Part shown: piece after piece, positions 47,605-58,600 of the stretch
How positions within the stretch are numbered: the first letter of the stretch is position 1
How the letters are laid out: each line of letters starts with the position of its first letter
Assembly (NCBI GenBank): GCA_026874595.1
Contig: CM049307.1
Coordinates: 32,349,862-32,413,861, forward strand
Source of the DNA: Sipunculus nudus
Taxonomy: Eukaryota > Annelida > Sipuncula > Golfingiida > Sipunculidae
Direction of reading: 5' to 3'
Length of the DNA: 64,000 nt
Notes under the pieces: generated by a model
What the model saw: the letters and a program-made list of their open reading frames with translations, nothing else
Database searches by the model: none
What the model was told of the DNA's origin: nothing
Program-made: the position numbers and the translations under genes

Positions 47605-47780
47605 CGTTGTTTGTTTTTCGAGGCAAGGGACCCCACCGAGGGAGAGAGTATTGTGCAGCAGGAGGATGGAAGCTGTCACATATAGTGTACAGGAACCGTG
47701 GTAACAGAAGTAAAACATGGGGACATGGCAAGAGGGCAGGGTGTTAAAATGGTACAGGGGGTCAAGGAGGGTCAATCACA
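47080..47780. other. Purine-rich (plus-strand) island with (GA)n
   Basis: The plus strand is strongly enriched in G and A for about 700 bp, including a (GA)n run at 47,569-47,601. Frames on both strands here are low-complexity. It lies just downstream of gene C's stop and may be its 3' UTR, which would be pyrimidine-rich in the transcript. Confidence 0.5.
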
Positions 47781-47920
47781 AACGTGGGATCACATCAACC
47801 GAGAAAGTCAGCTGTCAAGCCGACATAGACCTGAAAGAAATAAGTGTGTGTCATGTACATAGTTAACATTTAAATAGAATTAAACGGCAATCTGTCTAAA
47901 AGAGAAAGCAGCAAACATTC

Positions 47921-48461
47921 TTAAAAGCGACAGGTGCTCGATAAATTAGGTTTTGCAGACCGGGTAGGCCTACCTCTGGGTCCACCGCTCTTAGTTTCAT
48001 TCTTTCCATTATTTGACCCCTGCACAAAGGTCAAGATTCTTCTCACACTCAAAAACTGTTTATATTCATCCGCCATTACGTCATCATAGGAGCGCAGATA
48101 GGACCGCCCCTTATCCAAAACTATACCTGTCTTCAACAGACTGGTCTTTGCTTCCTCGTTGTTTAAAGTGATCACCCACCTGTTTGCCAGTGCCAGACAC
48201 TTGAAAATCACACACTGAGCAATATACGTCATTGTTATGACTTTAGTGTCTGGTATATGACTCGTAGCTTTGTCTATCGCAGCCTTGAGCACCTTGTGGG
48301 AGTGCATGTCTCTAGTTTCGAAGCACACGGTGGTGGGGTGCGACTCGGGCGGAGTGTGGAAAACCCGGTGAAGCTGTGGGATGGCGTTTTTCCTCGAGTT
48401 GAAGTAACCCATCAGACTCGAGAGTAACTTGGAGCTCTGGCTAGAGTTCTGCTTCTTGGTC
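47921..48461 (-). CDS. Gene C exon 2 (C-terminal domain)
   Basis: 541 nt, starting KTKKQNSSQSS after the junction and ending at TAA (47,921-47,923). Codon use is clearly less AT-rich than the surroundings, which supports it being coding. Confidence 0.85.
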
Positions 48462-51207
48462 CTATAACAGAATAACATGTAATAAATTTGAAAGTAGTGT
48501 ATTGAGTAATATTTCTCAGTTGAATCCTTAGAACTAAATTAAGAGCTTACCTGCAATATATATATATATAAGTTTACACTAAAACATCCATAGTTTTGCT
48601 TTTATCACAGTATAGATCTGATGCAAGGTGAAAGTGCGAGGAGCTAAATTTATACGTGTACATTTATGTATTTTTAATTTTTGTTCTAAACCACAACTTA
48701 TACAAAATATCTGTAATGTTAAATTATGGTGTATATAACAGTGGTAGTCCTGAGATATATAAAATATTAACAATATATTTCAAGCTTAGATTTCTTTTGG
48801 AAGGCTTACCAGATTCAAAAAGTGGGACCAGTTGACAAAGACAGTTTAATTTCTATACCACATTGCCTATATCCCTTGAAATTGAATCTTTTTCTAATGT
48901 TCAGACGTACATAAATAAGACCAATAACGTATCAAATAATAAAATGGATCAATTGGATCAATTGCCGAGGTTAAGGTCAAAATCGTCAAACTACCTTGGT
49001 CCGGTTTAGCTTTAAAATATAAACTGAAGTAACAATAACTCCCAATGACAAAAACATATTTTGAATCCTGAGAATATCTTTTATTAGATCTGCTATGCAT
49101 AAACATAATTTATGTTGCTAGTCTGAATAGTTTAAATTTAAGGCATATTTTTCAAAAACACGATATATCTCACATCTGGCACTAAGTATGCATTTAATAA
49201 TAACACCATCTAAAATACACATTAATATCTCCAGGTGTTTTTTATTATATATCTTTGCTTCTACGTAAATTCTAATTTTAAAATTGGTAGACAAATAAAT
49301 AAAGGATTATTTGTTTCCAATGGGGTGTAACTGCATTTTAAATGAAATATAAGAAAAACGCATCGTTCAAACATATGTGCAAAATTTAATAGGTTTAAGC
49401 CGAATATAGTTCATGAGAAATATCCCTCCGAAGACAGTGCAATCCACTGAAATACTGCTTTTAGGAAAAAGCCAAATTTGTTCATGAAGAGTTATTTTGT
49501 CCTTGTAAATGCAAAGTGACAGTTGAATAACATAAAACCACATCATGTTGTTTCTTTCCTCATTTATTGATCTTAAACCTTTTTATGTTTAACAAAAAGT
49601 GTTGCTAAATGTCAAGTCTGTAGGTGTAAAACTCGGAATAACGCAGAGATTATACATGGTTACAGGACAAGAACTCTTAATTAGGTCACTTGGCCACTCT
49701 GGCTTGCACTTAGTAAGAGTCAAACAGGGACCAGCCAATGCTATTTTTTTCTGAACAATGAACTAAATTGTCAATAACACATTTTTGTGACAAGGTAGTG
49801 TAATAATGACCTAGTAGTAAACAAATTTTCTGAAAAAAATGAACATTTTATGATATTTGACGATATTAAGACCTAAATGCTATATCAACATCTATGTTTT
49901 AACTGAAGATCAGTAAAAACATATACATGCATATACACTTAACGCAGGCGTTGCTAGTGTATATAGTCCAAAGCATTGATAAGCTGTATGCTGATTCTAT
50001 TGTACAAACGCAATCTCTTTGAGTGTAAGTAGCCTGTAAAAAATTTCTTCTACACATCAATCGAATTTTATTGCGAGGGAGGGTAAGTTAAATGCGCTTT
50101 ACAACTAATCATTTAAATGATTCAGCATAAAACTCTTTTCATAAAATAAATATAAAGACATACAGGATTCACGAACACGAGTGAAATAATCTTTACAAGA
50201 AAACCGACCATTGCCTTGGCCATAATTCATGCCAGTGTTAAATGCGCTGTTTGGCATCACGGTGATGGATCGGAAAGGGGAAAATGGCCTTTTTTCTTTG
50301 TTCTCACCTTGTAGGTATCTTTATGCTTAAAGGCTATAAATCTTAACATGGCACCAAACGAGACGGGTAAACCTCCAGAGGGCCCAGAGTCTCAATCAGG
50401 AGGGGATTATCTGCCAAAGCTGAGCTTTATGGCCTGATTGCAGGCCATAAGTAGAGCTGGATGTAATACTTTAAACCTTTTTTGAGCACCGTATGCCTCC
50501 CATCTAAATAAAAACACTTCGCAGTAAAAATATAAATCTTACATCTTCACTGAAAGGATACTAGTTAAGAAACAACTTTTCCATCAAGACCATCTGACCG
50601 AACATACTGATAAGTGGTGAGAAGTTTATCTCCATCGATGGATCGTTGGATTTTCAGAGTTTGAAATAAAACTAGAGTTTAGAGCATATACGCAGAGGTA
50701 TATATGTGAGCGTATGACAAGAGCTAGGTATGAAAATTCTTTCCTTCACCAATAGACGGATTATCAACAACATTTGGGGAATAGTATGTATAATAAACCC
50801 CCAGGTAAATTCGATAATCGACACTACCAATTTTCCTGTAGAATCGATTTCTGCTCGGAACATTTTTGTAGTGTGCACATTAAATGAGATAATTTGCATA
50901 TTTGGATAAATTTAAAAAAAAAGTTATATAGTTTACATAAATATATTGATATTTTGGCTGTAAGTAGTGAGAGTTATGTTTCATGGGTACAAAATATTCA
51001 TTTTGTATAAAATATAACGTTAGTTTATATGAAATTAAGTTTTTTTTACAACAAATTGCAGATAAATTATGCAAAGAAAGCAATTTTTTATAGTTATTGT
51101 TAAAATATTCATTTTATCCTTTTACTGACGTAGCCTTATAATGTATTTTGTTCATCATTTTATAAGATAATTTAAACATTTGCATAATTTATTAACTAAT
51201 TTAAATA

Positions 51208-51258
<51 letters not shown>

Positions 51259-52896
51259 GCCCTTGAAATCACATTTAAAACTACCCATGGTAATATGAAG
51301 ACCACTATGGGTAGTATTAGGCTATATAGAGGCCAGTTAGACATTTTAATGGTGAATCCAAGGGCCTGTGATATATGCAATAAAAGACAGGGCTAACCCT
51401 AGAACAATTCGATAATCGTCACTGCAAAACTTTTTCAATCGATCTTATGGTAATTTTTCCTGAAAAAATCGATATTTGCTTGGGAAAATATTGTATCTTA
51501 CATAATTTATGAGATATTTGTTTTTTAACTTAATGAAAAATAATGTATAATGAAGAAAGTTATTGATATTTTGGTTTTAACTGGGCAGAGTAATGTAATT
51601 TTTTGTACAAAAAATTCAAACTGTATCAAATACAACATCAGTTTAAAAAAATTGATTTGACCTGTTTACTCATTATTTAGGCAAATTTTCTATTTACATA
51701 GGTATTATACCATCTGAGGGGAAGATCAATCACGACTCGGCACCTGCATGAACAAGCAGTAAAATACTTACCTTAATGCTACCAAAGGCATTTATTTTTA
51801 TTTTTATATTCAGATCAGGATCGCTTTTCTTATTGATATATGCATATTTACATATTAAAACTAGTTAATAAAATGATGAACAAAATACATAATCGAGCCA
51901 AGTCAGTAAGAGGGTCAATATACATTACACTACCTAAACTTACGGCCAAAATATCAATCTATTAACGTAAAATATATAATTTTTTAAAAAATTTATTCAA
52001 ATATGCAAATTATCTCATTAAATATGCAAGAAACAATAACTTTCTTAGCAGAAATCGATCCTACAAGAAAAAAATACCCTATATTCAATAGTTTGGTTAT
52101 AACGATTATCGCATTGTTCTGGGGTTTGCCCTGTCTATTACCACTGCAGTGTTTACAAGTCGAAAAATGAATACATCCGTTTTAAGTCAGAACTGCCGCT
52201 TAGTTTATGTCCATGAAACAGTTTCTACAACACTAATTTTTATCGCAGGATTGATTTAAAATAGGTGACCTGAAAGTAGCGAATACACTTACAGAAAATA
52301 ACGTAACATCCTTATCTCTATATATAGCTCAAAGTATAAACAACTTACTTTTTCTTATTTATCCAGAAGTTTGGATTTTTCGGAGGTCCTTTGCGTCCTT
52401 TCTTTTTCTTTTTCTGTTTATCATCTCCAGTCTCTTCACTTTCGTTGCTGTCCAAAGTTGCCAGCAGCAGTTCCTCATCCAGGTCATCTTCATCATCCGC
52501 TAGGACGACCTTTGTCCCCTGAGACGTACTTGATGACGTACGTTCATCATCGCTGACGTCATCCACATCTCTGACTTTAGCTTCCGGTTTTTTTACTCCT
52601 GAAACTCCTGACTTCTTCTTTACATCTGGTTTTTCTATTTCCGTTTCTGCATCATCCTCCTCGTCGTCATCATCAGCTTTTTTCTCTAAAGCTAATGCGT
52701 AATTGTCAACCAGATTCTCGTCTTTGTCCTCGCCCGTTTCTTCCGCATGCTCGTTCTTTTTCTTCTTTGGCTTCTTTTTCTTTTTCTTGTTTCTACCTTT
52801 TTGGGTCTGATCATCTTCTGCTATATCTGATTGCCCGGAAAATGTATTCCTTCTTCTAAGAACTTTATCATTCTGATCGTTTGTAGATGATGCCAT
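47921..52896 (-). CDS. Gene C: 362-aa protein, charged N-terminal half, uncharacterised C-terminal domain
   Basis: Two coding exons, 52,896-52,349 and 48,461-47,921, join in phase 2 through AA|GTAAGT and ...CTGTTATAG. The ATG is in good context (AAATATGG). Residues 1-180 are low-complexity: an RRRNTFS motif that fits a basophilic kinase site, Lys runs (residues ~37-48 and ~171-178) that fit nuclear localisation signals, and Asp/Glu runs. Residues ~195-330 look folded, with short hydrophobic strands (VITMTYIAQCVIFKCLALA, RWVITLN) and the motif EEAKTSLLKTGIVLDKG. The tail is Gly/Arg/Lys-rich. The order RWVITLN-helix-GIVLDKG hints at an RRM-like beta-alpha-beta unit, but that is a guess. The composition suggests a nuclear, nucleic-acid-associated protein. 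The family is not recognised. Confidence 0.8.
50790..52150. repeat. Three copies of the AGAAATCGAT dispersed repeat
   Basis: Copies at about 50,790-51,080 and 51,395-51,680 run in one orientation and about 51,840-52,150 in the other. Shared blocks include TTCGATAATCG, AGAATCGATTTCTGCT, GAGATAATTTGCATAT and TTGATATTTTGG. The family also occurs at 18.0-18.7 kb. Confidence 0.7.
51256..51368. mobile_element. Small MITE with CAGGCCCTTG ends (113 bp)
   Basis: CAGGCCCTTG at the left and CAAGGGCCTG at the right are exact inverted repeats, extended by similar GAAATCAC/GTGAATCC sequence. Inside, CTACCCAT and ATGGGTAG form a second, nested hairpin. No clear target duplication. Confidence 0.75.
52349..52896 (-). 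CDS. Gene C exon 1 (acidic/basic low-complexity region)
   Basis: Encodes 182 residues plus 2 nt. Ends GPPKNPNFWINKK at a consensus GTAAGT donor. Upstream on the same strand an intron-like segment (53,020-52,913) has a GTAAGT donor and an AATTCAG acceptor, suggesting a non-coding first exon above 53,021. Confidence 0.8.
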
Positions 52897-53020
52897 ATTT
52901 AAGATATCTTTACTGAATTGTAAACTCAACAAGTATTATTTTACCTCCTTGTGTAATAAAAGTAAACAAAAAATTGTCAATGTCCTATAAGAATTCGGGA
53001 ATAGCTGAAATACAACTTAC

Positions 53021-53040
53021 GCGTCTGGCGAACAGACTAG
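53021..53040 (-). promoter_or_regulatory. Candidate end of gene C non-coding first exon
   Basis: CCAGACGC|GTAAGTTG on the minus strand is a strong donor 108 nt upstream of an AATTCAG acceptor that would join 16 nt before the ATG. The transcription start is not identified. Confidence 0.4.
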
Positions 53041-53059
53041 ATAATGAGGCCGGTATTCA

Positions 53060-55100
53060 GGTCGAATCTCTGGCTGCTCTTGTATCATTTTCTTTTTCTT
53101 ATTGATTTATTTGTATCCCATTTGGACGATCTGTGTCTGCCAAAGGCCCTCTGCCATGCTCGCGTTGGCGTATTTGCCAGTTCCTTTATTGTATTCCCAG
53201 TAGGAAGATCCTGGCAAACATTAGCTTTTCTTGGACACTACAAGGTTATTTTTTTAATTGATTACAGTAAACCCTTCTAGAAGTATGTTGCATATATACA
53301 TCATTCCTTTTTTAAATGAATTCTCCAGCAAACAAACGTGTATCACTCATGATTCCTGTAGGCTAGAGTAGGCTTTTTCCCTTCGTTTTGTTCTGCAAGA
53401 TTTTTCTTCACATAAGATATAGCAAATAATCCTACATCAAATATATGACACAGAGAAGCAACTCACGGTATTTATGAAACGGATATTTCTTGGCCAGTTT
53501 CTTCATACCATTTCTCTCATAAATCTTTCACATCTTATACAAAAGACACGAATACCAGCCAATTTTCACAGGAATGATCCCGTGGCTGGTTCTACCGAGC
53601 AACTTCGTCATTTACTGTATCTTACCTCTTTGGTGACAGAAGTCCGTCAATAATCAAATGGACTGTTTCACAAAAAAAAGAGTCCCCCTGTGTCTTGTTG
53701 GCAAAGAAACTTCGATCTGGGTATTTTGAAGAGGGGGAAGACCGGTCTGTCTGAGGCAGAGCGTCAGTTACGGGGACCTACCATGCGATTGTATCGGCGA
53801 GGAATCGTATTGATTTGGTTAATTGTTTGGTCGTGTGCTTGACGATAGTCAACTCAGATTATTCGAGATGTTCCAAATGGCCCTGGGTCTCCTATGGGAG
53901 AAATTGAACGGTCTATGTTCAGCGATGTCAGATAATTACGTGAAGTTTCCTGTTTAAATGGTCCCATCATAAAATGTTGTTCCGGCTATAGCCAGCTGTG
54001 GATATTTTAAATCGATTAAAAGCTGAAACTTGGCAGTCATAACTGTTTAGTTTTCAGACTACATAATCAAGTGAATGCACATTACGTTTATTTATTTTTG
54101 CAGTATTCTTTATTTTGCTTTGTGGAATTTTGATCAACAGTTCTTTAAATCATTGGTGTATTTAATGTATATAAAAGAAAATAAGTACGAGTATATAGTA
54201 AGAAGAAGACCACAGGAATGGAATAACAGTTTATTATTGATACTGGTAACAGTGTAGGCAGATCAGAAACTAAAGCGTTTGGTGCGTGAGGGCTTCAGGC
54301 TGCTGCCCCAAGGAATCCGGCAACCCAACAGGCCGTGTGGGAACCCGCCCAACTGAAAACGGAGGGCATAATTGGAAACGGAAATATTCATCAAATAAAT
54401 AAATGAAGAGGACTAGATGAACCGCAAGTCCCTGGAGGAAACCACAGATCTCTTTAATGTCTCCTTATGACTGCAGTATACTTTCAAAGATTTTCCTGAT
54501 AATGACTTGTTCAATAGAAAAGAAAGGTTCAGTGTTGCAAAACAGATGTCATGAGATGGATTAAGTACAAACAAAATGTTTTCTGTTCTGTGGATGGTGC
54601 TATGTGTTTAATTGAGATGCTTGAGATAAAAAATAAAGATTGAATCAATTTTATCATATAATAACTTTAATAACTTTAAATTTGTACTCTTGCCTTATGT
54701 TCACCCTTGCTAAATTAGCCTTACGATCCAGCCAAACCATACTTATTGATGATAATGGTCGTAAATAAATGTGTTTATTAGGGAGAATAATTTCAACCAA
54801 AACAACTTTTCTGGCCTTTGACCTTATTTCCTATTTCCCAGGTAGCACATATCACAAACCGTAACCGTTTGACCTAGAACTTCTAACTTGGCATCAAGGT
54901 AGATTCTTCACTAACCATGTAAACAAATAAAGAAAATCTGCCTAGCCAATTCTTCAGAACAAAATTTCTTCTTGCAGACAAAATTATGAAATTTTGACAC
55001 TTTGGCCTTTCGATGTATCAAATTCTTGCATTAGATAAGCTATTTCAGTAATAACTCCATAGTTCTTTCTCAAATTTAGTAAGCTTATTGACCATAGACA
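53060..55100. other. Intergenic stretch, no supported gene
   Basis: Short frames such as 53,044-53,280 and 54,075-54,257 lack motifs and splice support. No transposon ends recognised. Confidence 0.4.
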
Positions 55101-55119
55101 GTCCTTCGAATTGTTAAAG

Positions 55120-55580
55120 ATTGGTGGCGCCATCAACATTTTCTTTTATTTAAAAAATATTTTAATAGTGGATATGTCACATAGTCCAGAAAACACATTC
55201 CATAGATTTAATGCACAGATTGAAAGAGCGTTCTTCATTTACACATCACCATGGAAATGTTGAAGAAAATCTCTTAAAGATTTCTTCACAGCTGCAGTGG
55301 ACACATTTGCAAAATACAGATATGGCAGCTGATATACCTGAAATTCACACGTTAGATAAGTTAGATATTCCAAAAATGGTAACATGGTATGTGTTGAAAT
55401 TTTGTAAGTATGTAGATCTTGGACAGCTCTTTCTTTGGATAGCAATTTTATTGGTCCTAAGAAATATTGGCCATAGTTAATGCACACATAGAAAGTGTAT
55501 CATCTACATATATGCATCTAAGAAAATCCCTTTTGTAAATTCTTCACTACTGCCGTAGTTACAACTGAAAAAATATTTAA
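55120..55580. repeat. Diverged tandem pair of ~270-bp units
   Basis: CCATAG..TTAATGCACA, AAGAAAATC and TTCTTCACTRCTGC-like blocks recur in order near 55,202-55,300 and 55,472-55,560. An isolated TGGTGGCGCCATCA just upstream (about 55,123) matches the core of the pearl/HINE-like elements. The 89-codon frame at 55,211-55,480 lies in this repeat. Confidence 0.5.
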
Positions 55581-56229
55581 ATGACAGCAATCTAAGCTGA
55601 TAGAATTTCTCATGCAGTGTCAGAGATAAGCTGAGCGTCATAAGCGTCATTTTTTCAGCGTCAATAAAAGAAAAAAAATGTCGAAATTATTTACTCACAC
55701 CAGATAAATAGCAAGTAATATTCAACCCACATGCACTAACAGGAAAAATGTTAGGTTGGGTGCAAATTCTTCTGTTATATCATGCCCCCCCCCCCCCCCC
55801 CCCCCCACCAACTCTCTTGTTCCTATTGCGATATGCTATTTGTCATCACTCCTAAAAGCATACTTTATGGTATCTATGCAACACTTTTTCTCTAAGCAAT
55901 TTACTGTTCATGCAGATTTTGAAATACCTGGAGATAATGTTTTGAGATTATATTTAAACTTGCAAACCCCAAAAGTTACTCGCTCATACTGAGTGATTAA
56001 AGCAAAATTGAGTTCAATAAAGTGATGATTTGATTAAAAATAGGATAAGAGTAATATTAGTAAGATGTATGTTTATATAACTGGGGAATAAAACAAATAT
56101 ATGATAACTATTCTCTGAAGTACTTGTAAAGTTAGGAGGTCATTGAAAAAAATAACTAGGGACCTAGGGTTCTCGTCGCTCTGCTGAATTTGTCGACAAG
56201 GATATTTTTAAAGAAATTTTTCAGAAGGA

Positions 56230-57190
56230 CGGTCCTGCGACCTTAACAAATGACCTTGTAACCAAAAAATATGAGAATTTATTAACCTTGAACTTGCAGA
56301 ATTTAGATTATTGTAACAATCTTTTAAAAAAGGGGTCCAGTGACCTTGGCCTCTGAATAGGTAAACTCAAAATCTACAGATTTCTTCCACTTTGGACAAG
56401 TAAGCCATGTGTGAAAGATGGAAAACTTGGGATGAAAAGTTTGATTAACAGAGCATTCAAAATCATTTTAAAGATGTGGCTCCTGTGACCTTCACCTTTG
56501 ACCTCTGGACCCCATAAAATCAAAAAAGTTTCTTACTGGTTGGTGATGGGTCATAAATAAATCAAGTTGGACGCAAATCTGTCAAACCAAAGGAGAATTA
56601 TCGTCCATATACTAATTTGTGAATGGATGGGCCTGTGACCTTGACCTTTGACCCTATGACCCAAAATTGAAAAGAATTTTCCCCTATTGGCAGGTGAGTT
56701 ATACTTGAAGATGGAAGGTTTGTAATGAAAAGTGTGGTATGAAATGCATCACAATTCCTTTGAAGAAATGGGTCCTGTGACCTTGACCTTTGGACCCCAA
56801 AATCGACAGGGTTCTTACTTCATTGGTGAGCCATATGTAAGTTAAGTTTGGAACCAACATATCAAATAAACCAGAGATATCATCTGGAAACTAATTTGTG
56901 AACAGATGGCCCCTGTGACCTTGACCTTTGACCCAAAATTCATTTTTGCTCTGGTAAGAGTCAGCTAAATGTGCAATATGGAAAGTTTGGGATGAAAAGC
57001 TTGGCTTAAAATGCAGCCATAATCTTTTTAAATAAGTGAGTCTTGTGACCTTAGACCTCATGACCCAAAAATCATACAGGTTCTTTCCTGTCAATCAAAT
57101 CTGGAGTTATCATCTAGAAACAAATTTGTTTGGATCGACACGTGGACAGACAGACAGCTAGACGAACAGACAGACAAGGTGAGTACTACA
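56230..57190. repeat. Tandem repeat with ~140-bp period carrying TGACCTTGACCTTTGACC motifs
   Basis: Motif clusters begin near 56,238, 56,341, 56,486, 56,636, 56,777, 56,916 and 57,046. The spacers share GGATGAAAAGTTTGG-like and CATTTTAAAGAAATGGG-like blocks. The array ends in GACAGACAGCTAG-type sequence. The reverse complement of the motif holds AGGTCA half-sites as direct repeats. Confidence 0.8.
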
Positions 57191-57479
57191 GGGCATCCAC
57201 AAGGGATTAATAAACACACCAGGTTTTGGGACACTAGATGTAATCACAGCTGAGAAACTGGCATGATTGTTGTCATTTTATAGTAAAAAATTGAAAAATA
57301 TTCTTAAAAACAAGAAAAAAAATATAAGTGGCGCCACTACTTTTCGGGGACTGACAAAACTAGTCATAGTCAATATTCAGACAAGATTCATGACATTCCA
57401 TGCGTTAATTATCAAGATATTGGAGGATTCTTATCAAACATTTGATTATTCTGGGGTGGAGGGGGGGTATTTACAAGCC

Positions 57480-57680
57480 CAATAGCTCGGAGACTAAAGG
57501 TTGCAGTGACCTAATTTCAGGTTTCCAAGAAGATTTTTTTATGAACCTACGTAGAATTTTGTTACAGGCTTCAAGGGTCAGCGGTTACAATTTGTGCCCT
57601 GCTAACTAACGGCCAGACGGACGACGGACAAAGTGCCATACCTATACCTCAGTGGCTTACAGTCAGCTGAGCTAAAACAA
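57480..57680. repeat. Second copy of the CAGCTGAGCTAAAA dispersed repeat
   Basis: Shares block order with 18,775-18,950: AGTGACCTAATTT, GACGGACGACGGACAAAGTG, CTCAGTGGCTTACAGTCAGC and the AGCTGAGCTAAAA end. Confidence 0.6.
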
Positions 57681-58229
57681 ACTTTTTTCAAAAAGATAAT
57701 AAAACATCAAACTAGTTATATAGTCAGTTACTTCATCTGTATGTATAATGCAACATCACTTTGTCATTCGTGATATAGATCAAACGCGGAAGAATATCCC
57801 AATTAATTGAGCTTAGTGACTGGGCATATATGTATAGTTAATATACATGTAGTTAGGGGAAACTTGGACCATTCACGTCGAGTATTTACAGACATATGGG
57901 CGAGGTTCATCGTTCTTTTTATACGCCAGATTCTAACTCTATCAGTTATTATCAGATTGCAAAGCATTTTTTATAATCTACAAGTGCCGATAGACTAAAG
58001 ACGTCAAACATGCCGTTACTTATAACCTCAATGGGGATTTCTCTTCATACATATATAATGTATATTCTGCATTTATATATCATAGATTTATAAGGATAAG
58101 CATTTCTCTGATGACACTGTGTCATATAGTCAAAGTATGTGACATGGTCAAAGAAAGATTTTCTGATGTATCAGATTACTTTCTGTAAATATTTTCTCGA
58201 ATCTTTATAAGGACACTTTCATCGGAGCT

Positions 58230-58600
58230 TGTAACATGAACACAGTCCCGCAGTGAATGCCTTTCACCAGCGCAGTTGGTTCACCAGACAAAATGTTTTG
58301 TGAAGTGACCAGTGGTCGTACCTGATAAGCCTATGCAGGCCATTAGAACAGTGTAATCCTATTTACTTCGTTATTATTGCATGACGCTCCCCGGGGTCGC
58401 TTCGTGCGCATATCCATTAATTAGCCGAGTTGATGCGTTCATTTATGAGCCCTCAATTAGGACATTAAGTATTGAGTTCACGCACGCCATCCCACGGTTC
58501 AGCGCCCACGGGGCTGTCGCCCTCACTTCCAATATCATAAATCCGTGAATTGAATGGTTTGTGATTTACGCAAATATGACACAGCTTTTTGTAGTCCACC
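58230..58600. promoter_or_regulatory. Possible conserved non-coding element
   Basis: A non-repetitive, balanced-composition island in AT-rich surroundings with many stops in all frames. It contains homeodomain-type cores (CATTAATTAG, TCAATTAGG), TTTATGAG and an octamer-like ATTTACGCAAAT. Enhancer function is inference from composition and motif density only. Confidence 0.35.

Larger units (their letters stand above)
48470..52348 (-). other. Gene C intron (about 3.9 kb)
   Basis: Holds three copies of the AGAAATCGAT dispersed repeat, one small MITE and a (TA)n tract (about 51,208-51,255). Confidence 0.7.

Noticed and set aside
47368-47685. 105-codon plus-strand frame with an Arg-Glu run
   Set aside because: The run is a translated (GA)n microsatellite in a purine-rich island.
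52897-52932. Upstream extension of gene C (12 codons) before the ATG
   Set aside because: The extension begins at TTG, not ATG, and crosses a likely 3' splice site at 52,913; the ATG at 52,896 has better context.
55211-55480. 89-codon frame with a hydrophobic C-terminus resembling the gene A/B plan
   Set aside because: It lies in a diverged tandem repeat and lacks the GWI, CPLF and EDDCLP motifs.
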